Of a DNA stretch of 64,000 bases, positions 52,115 to 60,667 are shown one piece after another; positions within the stretch are counted from its first letter, which is position 1, and every line of letters begins with the position of its first letter. Position numbers and translations under genes: made by a program. The notes beneath the pieces are model-generated. The model was not told the origin of the DNA, did not search any database, and was given only the letters and a program-made list of their open reading frames with translations. Source of the stretch: DRWZ01 sp964601505 (GTDB lineage: Bacteria > Calescibacteriota > Calescibacteriia > Calescibacteriales > Calescibacteriaceae); assembly GCA_964601505.1 (NCBI GenBank), contig CAZRNR010000006.1, forward strand, positions 1 through 64,000, given 5' to 3'.

Positions 52115-53806
52115 ATGAAGTTTGATGTAAAGAAGTATTATCCAGAACACAGGAGCAACAAGATAAAAGGAGGAGTTGAAAGGGCTCCACATAGAGCATT
52201 TCTGAGGGCAGTTGGGATGAAGGATGAAGATTTTGAAAAACCGCTAATAGCAGTCGCTTCTCCTGCAGGAGAAATAACACCATGCAATCTTAATCTCAAC
52301 CAACAGACGAGATATATAAAAGAAGAGATAAAGAGACAAGGTAAAGGTTTTCCAATAGAGTTTGGCATTATATCGGTAAGTGATGGGATAGGTATGGGAC
52401 ACGAAGGGATGAGATATTCGCTCGTATCAAGAGAAATAATTGCGGACTCAATAGAAACTGTTTTGCAGGCACATTTTTATGATGCTTTTATTGGAATAGG
52501 AGGTTGCGATAAGACAATTCCAGGAACAATAATGGCTATGCTGCGTGTGAATATTCCATCAATATTTTTATACGGCGGGACCATAATGCCTGGGGAATAC
52601 AATGGGAAAACAATAACTATTCAAGATGTCTATGAAGCCGTTGGGCAATATCAAGCAGGTAACATATCAGAAGAAGAACTATACCAGATAGAGTCAAGAG
52701 CGTGTCCTGGTGCTGGCGCTTGTGGAGGGCAGTACACAGCAAATACTATGGCATGTGTTGCTGAGGCTCTTGGAATTGCTCTACCCGGATCATCCTCATA
52801 CCCAGCAGTTGATCCTGAAAGAAAATACGTATGCTATGAAGTAGCGCGAAAAATCTGTGAATTGCAAGAAAAAGGTATCAGACCAAGGGACATAGTTACA
52901 AAAAAGGCTATTGAAAATGCCATCGCAGTAGTTGCAGCAACGGGGGGATCAACAAACGCGGTATTACACCTACTTGCAATAGCTCGCGAAGCACAAATTG
53001 ACCTACGACTTGATGACTTCTCAAGAATTAGCAAAAAGGTTCCCCTCATAGCAGATCTAAAACCCGGTGGAAGATTCGTTATGTATGACCTACACAAAGC
53101 AGGAGGAGTACCAAATATAATGAAGATACTCCTTTCAGAAGGACTCATTCATCCCGACCCAATTACCGTCACAGGAAAGAGCGTTGAAGAAAACCTGAAA
53201 GAGATAACACCAATCTATTCAGATGTTGTTAGAAGTGCAAAAAATCCATTGAAAAAAGATGGAGGTCTCATCATACTTAAAGGCACATTGGCACCAGAGG
53301 GGGCAGTTATGAAGATATCTGGGATTATGGCAAAGAAAAAGCATGTCGGCCCCGCAAGAGTTTTTGAAAGCGAACAAGAGTGTTTTGTAGCAGTTCAAAA
53401 CAGAAAAATAAAACCCGGAGATGTGGTCATCATAAGAAACGAGGGGCCAAAAGGAGCCCCAGGTATGCCAGAAATGCTACAGGTTACAGCAGCACTTGTT
53501 GGACAAGGACTCATAGATCAGATAGCACTCGTTACAGATGGAAGATTCTCCGGAGCAACAAGGGGTATGATGATAGGCCATGTATGTCCTGAAGCTTACG
53601 ACAAGGGCCCAATAGCAGTCGTAAAAGATGGAGATATAATCTCCATAGATATTGAAAATGAAACCATAAATATAGAAGTTCCTGAAAACGAGATAAAAAT
53701 CAGATTGCAAAAACTCCCAGACCCAAAACCTAAATTCACATCAGGAGTTCTTGGAAAATACATAAAGATGGTCCAGCCAGCATCAAAGGGAGCAGTAACC
53801 CATTGA
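52115..53806 (+). CDS. ilvD: Dihydroxy-acid dehydratase
   Basis: Fe-S dehydratase for valine, isoleucine and pantothenate precursors. 563 residues. Cluster-ligand cysteines occur in PAGEITPCN, GGCDKTIPG and CPGAGACGGQYTANTMA. Other signatures are SVSDGIGMGHEGMRYSL and GRFSGATRGMMIGHVCPEA. Single gene; other ilv genes are absent, though leuD is at the right edge. Apparently leaderless (TACATT 8 bases before the ATG). Confidence 0.97.
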   Translation: MKFDVKKYYPEHRSNKIKGGVERAPHRAFLRAVGMKDEDFEKPLIAVASPAGEITPCNLNLNQQTRYIKEEIKRQGKGFPIEFGIISVSDGIGMGHEGMRYSLVSREIIADSIETVLQAHFYDAFIGIGGCDKTIPGTIMAMLRVNIPSIFLYGGTIMPGEYNGKTITIQDVYEAVGQYQAGNISEEELYQIESRACPGAGACGGQYTANTMACVAEALGIALPGSSSYPAVDPERKYVCYEVARKICELQEKGIRPRDIVTKKAIENAIAVVAATGGSTNAVLHLLAIAREAQIDLRLDDFSRISKKVPLIADLKPGGRFVMYDLHKAGGVPNIMKILLSEGLIHPDPITVTGKSVEENLKEITPIYSDVVRSAKNPLKKDGGLIILKGTLAPEGAVMKISGIMAKKKHVGPARVFESEQECFVAVQNRKIKPGDVVIIRNEGPKGAPGMPEMLQVTAALVGQGLIDQIALVTDGRFSGATRGMMIGHVCPEAYDKGPIAVVKDGDIISIDIENETINIEVPENEIKIRLQKLPDPKPKFTSGVLGKYIKMVQPASKGAVTH

Positions 53807-54043
53807 CCAAATACTGCACATAAAAAATAAAATAAATAAATATAAAAAATATTTCTCCACGCAACATAAAAATTAAAGAATAATTCAAATAGAACAGAGC
53901 TTAAAAATCTTATCTTGATCTATATATCTATCCTCTCAAAATTTTCCTAATTTGAAGACATAAAACCGCAAAATTTACGATTAAGTTCTACCAATATCAC
54001 AAATTTTTCCATCCGCAGAACACACAAGAAGTAAAATCATCTT

Positions 54044-54889
54044 ATGGGAAGATATGACGTATCTTTAAAAAATTTGTTGGAGGGTTCTGAAGCAGAAATA
54101 TTATCTTTATTCGGGATTAAAGTAAAGAGGTTAAAAGTTCAAGATATTGAATTCTCTGAGGTAAGAGAAAGAAGAGCTGACAGGATATACATTGGGTTTA
54201 TAAAGTCAAAGAAAGTTGTATTTCATTTTGAGATACAGTTGCAGTATCAGAGAGAATTCCCGTTGAGGATGCTTGAATATTTTCTCCTTCTGAAAAAGAG
54301 GTATAAAGACAATGAGATCTGGCAGATAGTTTTATGTGTTGGAAATAAAGTTCCTTCAAGATTTGTTCAAAAGACACCATTCAGCGGAGTTGAGTATCAT
54401 TTCAAAGTTATAGACATAACAAAGATACCTTTTAGAAGATTTCAGAATAGTAGGGATCCGAATGTAAATGCTCTTGTGATTTTGAGTAGGGATGTGGATG
54501 TGAGAAAGATTTTTGAGAAGATAATGAATTATAGATTTTTGTCAAGACAGAAGTTAATGGAGTTAGTGAATAAGATATATATACTATCAGTTTTGGTAGG
54601 GAGAGATAGGGAGGTGGAGAGGGAGATGGAAGAGATAGGGAAGATAGACCTGACAAAAACAAGACTCTTTAAAAGAGGTCTAAGAAAAGGTATAGAGAAG
54701 GGACTTAAGGAAGGGCTCAAGGAAGGTATAGAGATAGACATAGAAGAAAGGTTTGGTGAGAAGGGGAAATATTTGGTAGAGCTACTAAAAAACATAAAGG
54801 ATATAGGGAAATTGAGGGAGATAAAAAGAGCTATAAACAAAGCGGAAAGTATTCAAGATATTGAAAAAATACTTCGGGACTCAAAATAA
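54044..54889 (+). CDS. Rpn family PD-(D/E)XK nuclease / putative transposase
   Basis: 281 residues of the Rpn (recombination-promoting nuclease) / PD-(D/E)XK family. N-terminal nuclease core: Asp in RRADRIYIGF, then VFHFEIQLQYQREFPLRMLEY with the E-x-Q catalytic pair, and WQIVLCVGNK. The C-terminal part is a charged helix with Gly-Leu-Lys-Glu repeats (KGLKEGLKEGIEIDIEERFG), typical of the family. Such proteins are mobile-element-like and promote recA-independent recombination in E. coli. TAAAAT stands 6 bases before the ATG. Repeat copy C starts 20 bp after its stop. Confidence 0.85.
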   Translation: MGRYDVSLKNLLEGSEAEILSLFGIKVKRLKVQDIEFSEVRERRADRIYIGFIKSKKVVFHFEIQLQYQREFPLRMLEYFLLLKKRYKDNEIWQIVLCVGNKVPSRFVQKTPFSGVEYHFKVIDITKIPFRRFQNSRDPNVNALVILSRDVDVRKIFEKIMNYRFLSRQKLMELVNKIYILSVLVGRDREVEREMEEIGKIDLTKTRLFKRGLRKGIEKGLKEGLKEGIEIDIEERFGEKGKYLVELLKNIKDIGKLREIKRAINKAESIQDIEKILRDSK

Positions 54890-54908
54890 ATTTGTAAAGG
54901 TTATGTGA

Positions 54909-55120
54909 GTGAACTACTCCATCTTATAGAAGATGGAGCTTCCTGCTTCAACGAGTCTATAAGCCTCTCCACAGGCGTAAGTTCGGGTAGTTCCTACCCT
55001 ACCACCCTTGATGAACCTTTGGTTATCAGGGTTATAATTATAATCCGAAACTGACTCAAGTTTTTGCAATTCATCTCCACCCTGTAGAGGATGGAGACTT
55101 CTTGCAAGATTCAGATTAAA
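54909..55120 (+). repeat. Hairpin-ended ~210-bp repeat, copy C
   Basis: Third copy, same orientation as A and B. Left hairpin CTCCATCTT-ATAG-AAGATGGAG perfect (54917-54938); right hairpin CTCCACCCT-GTAG-AGGATGGAG (55075-55096), then ACTTCTTGCAAGATTCAG shared with copy B. Differs from B by a few extra bases in the middle (GGCGTAA insertion before GTTCGGG). In the core, copies A and B read TGACAACC where C reads TGATGAACC; both can pair with GGTTATCA. Lies 20 bp downstream of the Rpn nuclease gene. Confidence 0.85.
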
Positions 55121-55874
55121 AGTGATTCAGAATGCTTTTGACTACACAACAAGATTTTATCATACCCAATTGCTGACCAATTATCTAAATTCTTACTCAG
55201 TTCTAAGGTGTTTATCTGGTTAGGTGATAAGTTGGTATTCTACTTCAATCCTGTCTTCTGATATTACCCAAATTGTAAAATATCAAAAATAAAAAACTTC
55301 AGAGTAAGTATAAAAACTTCTACTGATTCCAAATGTAGAACTCCCTAAAAATTACTCTATTAAATATATACGATATCCTTACAAAAAGCTTGAATGAGAG
55401 AAGGAAGGTCAGGTGTTAAGATGTTTCCTGTCAAGGTGATGCAAAGAGAGCCCACAATGTCGTGTATTTGTAATGAAGGATTTAAGTAAGTTTTTACATT
55501 TTAATATTTCAGCTACTTGAAATCTGCTATTTGCTTAATTAGGAATTACATTTCAATCTTTAATATAGTAAAATAAACGGTATTAAATCCTTTAGTGGTA
55601 AGAACTACAAATTTGAAAGCTTGTATTTTTATAGCTTCGCCACGAGCTGATTTCCTTAACTACTTTGTCAAATAAATATGTACCAAAAATTGTCAATTTC
55701 CTCTTGCATTGTAAGTGGAGGATAAAAATTTGTTGATAGAACACCTAAAGCTTGATTCCATGATTCTTTATTTAGGAACAAAGTGTCATTCCAAAATGGG
55801 AAATTAAAATTTTGAACTTTACAAATCACCAAAATTATCCATTAAAATCTTCCAGAAATTAAGGAGGTAAAGAT
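55121..55874. other. Long intergenic region upstream of rplA
   Basis: 754 bp with no convincing gene; it is the longest gap besides the repeats. One 31-codon frame (55394-55489) is noted separately. rplK, which normally precedes rplA, is absent. The rplA ribosome-binding site AAGGAGG (55861-55867) lies at its end. No L1-binding leader was identified with confidence. Confidence 0.5.
55394..55489 (+). CDS. Possible 31-residue ORF, perhaps a gene relic
   Basis: Reads MREGRSGVKMFPVKVMQREP then TMSCICNEGFK. It has more G+C than its surroundings and a CxC pair, but no ribosome-binding site or good -10. It may be a remnant of a lost gene between the repeat and rplA. Confidence 0.2.
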   Translation: MREGRSGVKMFPVKVMQREPTMSCICNEGFK

Positions 55875-56579
55875 ATGAGAGGGAAGAGGTATTATGAGAA
55901 TTTAAAGCTAATAGATAGGACCAAGAGATATTCTCTTCATGAGGCATTGGAAACTTTAAAGAAGTTGAAGACGAAATTTGACGAAACAGTAGAAGTGCAT
56001 GTAAAGCTTGGGATAGATCCAAAAAGAACAGATCAGGCAGTAAGAGGAAGCGCCGTACTGCCACAGGGGACTGGGAAACCCAAGAGAGTCCTTGTCATAA
56101 CTAAGGGAGAAAAGATAAAGGAAGCATCTCAGGCAGGTGCAGATGAGGTAAAAGATGAGTCATTCATAAAAGAGATTTTAGAAAAGAAGCAGGCTCCGGA
56201 ATTTGATGTCATAATTGCAACACCAGATGTTATGGGAGAGATATCAAAAGCCGGGAAAATCTTAGGTCCCAAGGGTCTCATGCCGAATCCAAAATCCGGG
56301 ACACTTACAACAGATATCAAAAAGGCGGTGCAAGATGCCAAAAAGGGTATGGTTGAAATAAAAACAGATAAAGGTGGATGCATTCATGCTCCATGCGGTA
56401 AGATTTCCTGGGAACTAGAAAAGCTGGAAGAAAACATTGAGAGCTTTATAAAAACCCTGGTTTCACTCAAACCTCCAACAGCTAAAGGAAACTTCATCAG
56501 GAGTATCACTGTAGCCTCAACGCATAGTCCCGGTATCAAAATAGATCCGAACTCTATATTCAGAAAGAAATCTAAGTAA
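55875..56579 (+). CDS. rplA: Ribosomal protein L1
   Basis: 234-residue 50S protein binding 23S rRNA and forming the L1 stalk. MRGKRYYENLKLIDRTKRYS at the N-terminus, ETVEVHVKLGIDPKRTDQAVRG, the signature FDVIIATPDVMGEISKAGKILGPKGLMPNPKSGT (in parts ATPDVMGEISKAG, LGPKGLMPNPKSGT) and the C-terminal TAKGNFIRSITVASTHSPGI. Strong Shine-Dalgarno AAGGAGG 7 bases before the ATG. It is isolated from rplK, rplJ, rplL and rpoBC, which normally flank it. It ends directly against the dapL stop (no gap). Confidence 0.97.
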   Translation: MRGKRYYENLKLIDRTKRYSLHEALETLKKLKTKFDETVEVHVKLGIDPKRTDQAVRGSAVLPQGTGKPKRVLVITKGEKIKEASQAGADEVKDESFIKEILEKKQAPEFDVIIATPDVMGEISKAGKILGPKGLMPNPKSGTLTTDIKKAVQDAKKGMVEIKTDKGGCIHAPCGKISWELEKLEENIESFIKTLVSLKPPTAKGNFIRSITVASTHSPGIKIDPNSIFRKKSK

Positions 56580-57725
56580 TTATAGCCTAACTTTACTCAA
56601 AATATCGGCTGCCTTTTCTATTTTATTTGTTGTCAAAGATAATCTAACGAATCCTTCTCCACTGGGACCGAGACCTATGCCTGGGGTCAATATTATACCA
56701 TATTTTTCTATGAGGTTTTTGACAAACTCCCTTGAGCTTCCACCGCAATTTATCCATATATAGAATGTTGCCTTTGGACTTTTGAAACTAAATCCACCTT
56801 TGCGCAAAGCTTCCTCCATCTTATCCTTTCTCTTTCTGTAGATTTCTCTTATCTCAGGAACTATCTTATCATAATTTTCAATAGCAAACTTCGCTGCCAT
56901 CTGAACAGCTCTAAAAGCACCTGAATCCGTATTCGTTTTGACTTTCCCCAGAGCAGAAACAACTTGCTTATTACCGACAGCAATTCCTATTCTCCACCCA
57001 GCCATAGAGAAAGTCTTTGAAAAGGAGTGAAACTCTATAGCAGAAACTGATTTATCTTTAACCGCTTGGAAGAAAGAGATAGGAGGACTATCAAAATATA
57101 TTTCAGAATAAGCCAGATCTACGGCCACAACAAAGCCATATTTTTTTGAATAAAAAGCAATCTTTTTGTAATATTCCTCATCAGCACATGCAGTAGTTGG
57201 ATTATTGGGATAACAAATCCAAACCATCTTTGTGCGGGATAGTATATCTTGCGGAACATTCTCTATATCTAAAAGAAAACCTTTTTCCTCTTTCAAGGGA
57301 ATATTAAACACTTTTCCTCCACAGAATTTGGTCCAAATAGAATAAACAGGATAAGCCGGATCGGGACAAATAACCAGATCCCCCGGGTCAATGAAAGCAA
57401 TGTGAATGTGTGCTATCCCTTCCTTTGAGCCTATAAGAACAAGGGATTCATCAGGATCAAAGTCAAAGCCAAATCTTCTTGAATACCAACTAACAAAGGA
57501 TTCTCTAAAAGATTTATCTCCTTCGTATGATGGATAACCATGATTGCGCGGGTCTTCTGCCTCTTCTTGAAGTTTCCTAACTATCAGGGGATGTGTGGGA
57601 AGATCTGGATCACCTATGCTAACGTCTATTACCTCAACCCCTTGCTCAATCTTTTTTCTTTTTATCTCATCAAGCTCCGCAAAAAGATAAGGTGGCAAAG
57701 ATTTTATTCTCTCAGAAAGCTTCAT
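56580..57725 (-). CDS. dapL: LL-diaminopimelate aminotransferase (class I/II PLP enzyme)
   Basis: 381 residues. N-terminus LSERIKSLPPYLFAELDEIK and VIDVSIGDPDLPTHPLIVRK match the DapL type that makes LL-diaminopimelate directly from tetrahydrodipicolinate. Core motifs: YPSYEGDKSFRESFVSWY, ICYPNNPTTACAD, the PLP lysine in HSFSKTFSMAGWRIGIAVG (about 237) and GFVRLSLTTNKIEKA. Related class I aminotransferases share this start, but the presence of dapF supports the DAP assignment. Convergent and abutting rplA; 56 bp downstream of mltG on the same strand. Confidence 0.85.
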   Translation of the reverse strand: MKLSERIKSLPPYLFAELDEIKRKKIEQGVEVIDVSIGDPDLPTHPLIVRKLQEEAEDPRNHGYPSYEGDKSFRESFVSWYSRRFGFDFDPDESLVLIGSKEGIAHIHIAFIDPGDLVICPDPAYPVYSIWTKFCGGKVFNIPLKEEKGFLLDIENVPQDILSRTKMVWICYPNNPTTACADEEYYKKIAFYSKKYGFVVAVDLAYSEIYFDSPPISFFQAVKDKSVSAIEFHSFSKTFSMAGWRIGIAVGNKQVVSALGKVKTNTDSGAFRAVQMAAKFAIENYDKIVPEIREIYRKRKDKMEEALRKGGFSFKSPKATFYIWINCGGSSREFVKNLIEKYGIILTPGIGLGPSGEGFVRLSLTTNKIEKAADILSKVRL

Positions 57726-57781
57726 ATCTTTTCTTTATTGTTTTGCTCAGATAAAATAAGTGTTTAATCAGATATTTTTTC

Positions 57782-58831
57782 CTAATCAGATGGATAATCT
57801 GGAAGAATTTCGCGATTATCTACTTTTTTCAATGCTCTTTCGTATTTTGATCTCTCTATACTCTTAAGGTGCTGATCATATGTCTCGGAGAAAAAATGAG
57901 TTCCGTCTGGTCTAGCAACAAAATACAAAAACTTTGTTTTCTTAGGTTTCAACACAGCATCAAGAGAGGAAACAATTGGATTACATATCGGAGTTGGTGG
58001 TAATCCTCTTCTTGTGTATGTATTATACTCGTTATCTATTTTAAAATCAGAAGGTTTTGGTGGACGTGTGAAAATCTTCAGACCGTACATAACAGTAGGA
58101 TCAGCTTGAAGAGGCATACCTATCTTCATGCGATTTAGATAAACAGAAGATATTATAGGTTTTTCAAATTCAAACTGAGCTTCAGATTCAATTATGGAAG
58201 CCAATATCAAAGATTTGTAAAGTCCCATCTGACTCTTCTCCAACATTTGAATTCTCTCTTTTCCCAACTTCACAAAAAAGTTCTCAACCATCTTAGCTAT
58301 TATGTCCTTTGGGTGAGTTCCTTTGAAGAAAAAATATTTATCTGGATATAAAAATCCCTCAACAGATGGATAATCTAGGCCAATCTTTCTAAGAAAGTCT
58401 CTATCAAAAGAATATTTGATAAACTCATCCCTATCATAAATTATCCCCTTGTTAATAAGCTCATCGGCTATGTGATATATTGTCCAACATGGTATAACAG
58501 TTATGTCACGCCTAAAGTTTGAACCCAACTTGAACATATCGATCAGGTCCTGAATAGAGATAAAACCATCTAAAGCATATTCGCCAGCCTTAAAATCCTT
58601 ATAATGCTTTTTAGACAAAATATAAAAGACAACGTGATTATCTATTAATCCTAGATTGTGTAGTCTTCTTGCAATACTAATCAAATCTTCGCCAAGTCTT
58701 ATTTCAAATATAACATCATGAACTTCTTTCTTTTTCTGTAGATTATATAAAAGAAACAAATAGGAGAAAAATGAACCAAGAATAAGAAAAAGCGAAAATC
58801 CCAAAAATAAATACAATAATTTTCTCTTCAC
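57782..58831 (-). CDS. mltG: Endolytic murein transglycosylase MltG
   Basis: Membrane-anchored enzyme that terminates peptidoglycan glycan strands. 349 residues with an N-terminal membrane span (LLYLFLGFSLFLILGSFFSY), a LysM-like domain (LGEDLISIARRLHNLGLI) and the catalytic YceG domain: LASIIESEAQFEFEKPIISSVYLNRMKIGMPLQADPTV (in parts ASIIESEAQFEFEKP, NRMKIGMPLQADPTV; the Glu in IESEA is catalytic), YNTYTRRGLPPTPICNP and FVARPDGTHFFSETYDQH. GTG start with TAATAT 6 bases upstream. Divergent from trpS. Confidence 0.94.
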   Translation of the reverse strand: MKRKLLYLFLGFSLFLILGSFFSYLFLLYNLQKKKEVHDVIFEIRLGEDLISIARRLHNLGLIDNHVVFYILSKKHYKDFKAGEYALDGFISIQDLIDMFKLGSNFRRDITVIPCWTIYHIADELINKGIIYDRDEFIKYSFDRDFLRKIGLDYPSVEGFLYPDKYFFFKGTHPKDIIAKMVENFFVKLGKERIQMLEKSQMGLYKSLILASIIESEAQFEFEKPIISSVYLNRMKIGMPLQADPTVMYGLKIFTRPPKPSDFKIDNEYNTYTRRGLPPTPICNPIVSSLDAVLKPKKTKFLYFVARPDGTHFFSETYDQHLKSIERSKYERALKKVDNREILPDYPSD

Positions 58832-58865
58832 ATAAAAATATTAATCTGTTTTTTAAACGATAACA

Positions 58866-59846
58866 ATGAAGGAGAGAGTTTTATCTGGAATGCGGCCAAC
58901 AGGTAATTTGCACATAGGACATCTTAAAAGTGTCCTTGAAATATGGAAAAAGCTTCAAGATGAAAACGAATGTTTTTACTTAGTTGCCGATATACACGCG
59001 CTAACAACAGATTGGGAAGAGTCAAAGGAGATCAGGAAAAGAAGTGTTGAGATGGTAAAAGACTGGTTGGCAAGTGGGATATCTCCTGAAAAATCTACAA
59101 TAATACTTCAGTCTTCCGTTCCACAGCATACTGAACTTACGACATATCTTGGAATGATAACTCCTCTTGGACTTCTTGAAAGAAATCCAACTTATAAAGA
59201 TTTCGCTCAAGAGTATGAAGATAAGACGAAGATATCAAATCTTGGATTTTTTGCTTACCCAGTTTTGCAGGCTGCAGACATACTTATATACAAAGCGAAT
59301 AAAGTTCCTGTTGGGAAGGATCAAGTGCCTCACATAGAGATAACAAGGGACATAGCGGAAAAATTCAACAAGACATTCGGTGATGTGTTCCCTCTGCCAG
59401 TTCCTATTCTATCAGAAGTTTCAAAGATTCTTGGAGCAGATGGTAGAAAAATGTCAAAATCATATGGAAACGCAATAATGCTAACAGAAAGCATAAGCTC
59501 AATAAAGGAGAAAGTGAAAATTTATATGACAGATACTGCGAGGAAGACCAAAAGAGATCCAGGTGAGCCGGAAAGGTGTCCGCTTTACACACTCCACAGA
59601 GTTTTCACGCCAGCTGATGTTAGAACGGAGATAGAAGAAAACTGCAGAACCGCATCATTTGGTTGCCTTGATTGTAAAAAAATACTACTCAATTATCTAA
59701 TCCCAGAAATAGAAAATTTTCAAGAGAAAAGAAAGTCTGTGGAGAATAACAATGATGTTATGGATATAATAGAGCAAGGCAGTAAAAAGGCTAGGGATTT
59801 CGCAGAGAAAACCATGGAAGATGTAAAAAAAGCTATATTTGGATAA
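58866..59846 (+). CDS. trpS: Tryptophanyl-tRNA synthetase
   Basis: 326-residue class I synthetase. HIGH motif in MRPTGNLHIGHLKSVLE at about 10-25, KMSKS motif in GADGRKMSKSYGN near 195, and AADILIYKANKVPVGKDQVPHIEITRDIAEKFN (in parts AADILIYKANKVPVGKDQ, HIEITRDIAEKFN). First of a trpS-tatC pair joined by a TAATG overlap. No Trp-biosynthesis genes or T-box leader are present. Confidence 0.97.
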   Translation: MKERVLSGMRPTGNLHIGHLKSVLEIWKKLQDENECFYLVADIHALTTDWEESKEIRKRSVEMVKDWLASGISPEKSTIILQSSVPQHTELTTYLGMITPLGLLERNPTYKDFAQEYEDKTKISNLGFFAYPVLQAADILIYKANKVPVGKDQVPHIEITRDIAEKFNKTFGDVFPLPVPILSEVSKILGADGRKMSKSYGNAIMLTESISSIKEKVKIYMTDTARKTKRDPGEPERCPLYTLHRVFTPADVRTEIEENCRTASFGCLDCKKILLNYLIPEIENFQEKRKSVENNNDVMDIIEQGSKKARDFAEKTMEDVKKAIFG

Positions 59847-60667
59847 TGAGCCAATCATTAGAGAAAGATAAAAAACTGGAGAAAAGAGAAAATCAGAGTA
59901 AAGAAGTAGGAAATGAAGAAGAAAAAAAATTAAATAAAGAGAGAGAAAACCAACAGAGTGATGATGAGATAACTCTTGAGACAATATTGGAATACCTTGA
60001 GGAACTCAGAAAGCACCTTATAATACCAACCGTTGTTTTCATCGTTATGTTTTTGGCAAGTGTTCCATTCTCCAAAAAAATTCTTGAGATGTTTTTATAT
60101 CCTTTCAGAGATATCATATCCGAATTTGTTTTCATAAAGCCATTTGAATCTTTCTGGATTCATATCAAAGCATCTGTATATCTTTCACTTTTTGTTTCCA
60201 TACCTTTTTTTATATGGAGGATATGGCTTTTTGTTTCCCCAGCTCTCTACGAACACGAAAGAAAAATGGCAAGGGCAGTTATACTCGTAATCTCAATACT
60301 TTTTATCTTAGGTTCAACATTTGGATATTTTTTAGTTCTACCTGCTTCTTTAAGGTTTCTGATAAACTCTTTTTCCTCTGAAAAAATAAAGGCTATGATA
60401 ACAATATCGGAATTTTTCTCCTTCTGTCTGAAATTTTCTTTGATATTTGGGGCAGCATTTCAAACACCGATCATAATAATTCTGTTAATAAAAACTGGGC
60501 TTGTCGAGAGACAGACTCTTGTCAAGATGAGGCCATATTCTATCGTTTTTGCATTCATAGTGTCGGCAATAGTTACACCCACCCCAGATGCTCTAACTCA
60601 AATAGCATTAGCAATACCACTGATAATACTCTGGGAAGGAGGAATATTTATAGCAAAATTCCTTTAA
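59846..60667 (+). CDS. tatC: Twin-arginine translocase subunit TatC
   Basis: Signal-peptide receptor of the Tat export system. 273 residues; six membrane spans at about 55-260 and the conserved LEYLEELRKHLIIP, FVFIKPFESFWIHIKASVYLS, PALYEHERK and FGAAFQTPIIIILLI regions. The N-terminal 45 residues form an unusually long, highly charged Lys/Glu extension. The ATG at 59846 overlaps the trpS stop, so translation is coupled. TatA/TatB genes are not nearby. Its stop overlaps the stop of the convergent DksA-like gene by 4 bp. Confidence 0.95.
   Translation: MSQSLEKDKKLEKRENQSKEVGNEEEKKLNKERENQQSDDEITLETILEYLEELRKHLIIPTVVFIVMFLASVPFSKKILEMFLYPFRDIISEFVFIKPFESFWIHIKASVYLSLFVSIPFFIWRIWLFVSPALYEHERKMARAVILVISILFILGSTFGYFLVLPASLRFLINSFSSEKIKAMITISEFFSFCLKFSLIFGAAFQTPIIIILLIKTGLVERQTLVKMRPYSIVFAFIVSAIVTPTPDALTQIALAIPLIILWEGGIFIAKFL

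Noticed and set aside
265..55120. The three ~210-bp repeats as a CRISPR array or as tnpB relics
   Set aside because: They are single dispersed units tens of kilobases apart, without spacers. Flanks are mazG, nrdJ and an Rpn gene, with no TnpB motifs.
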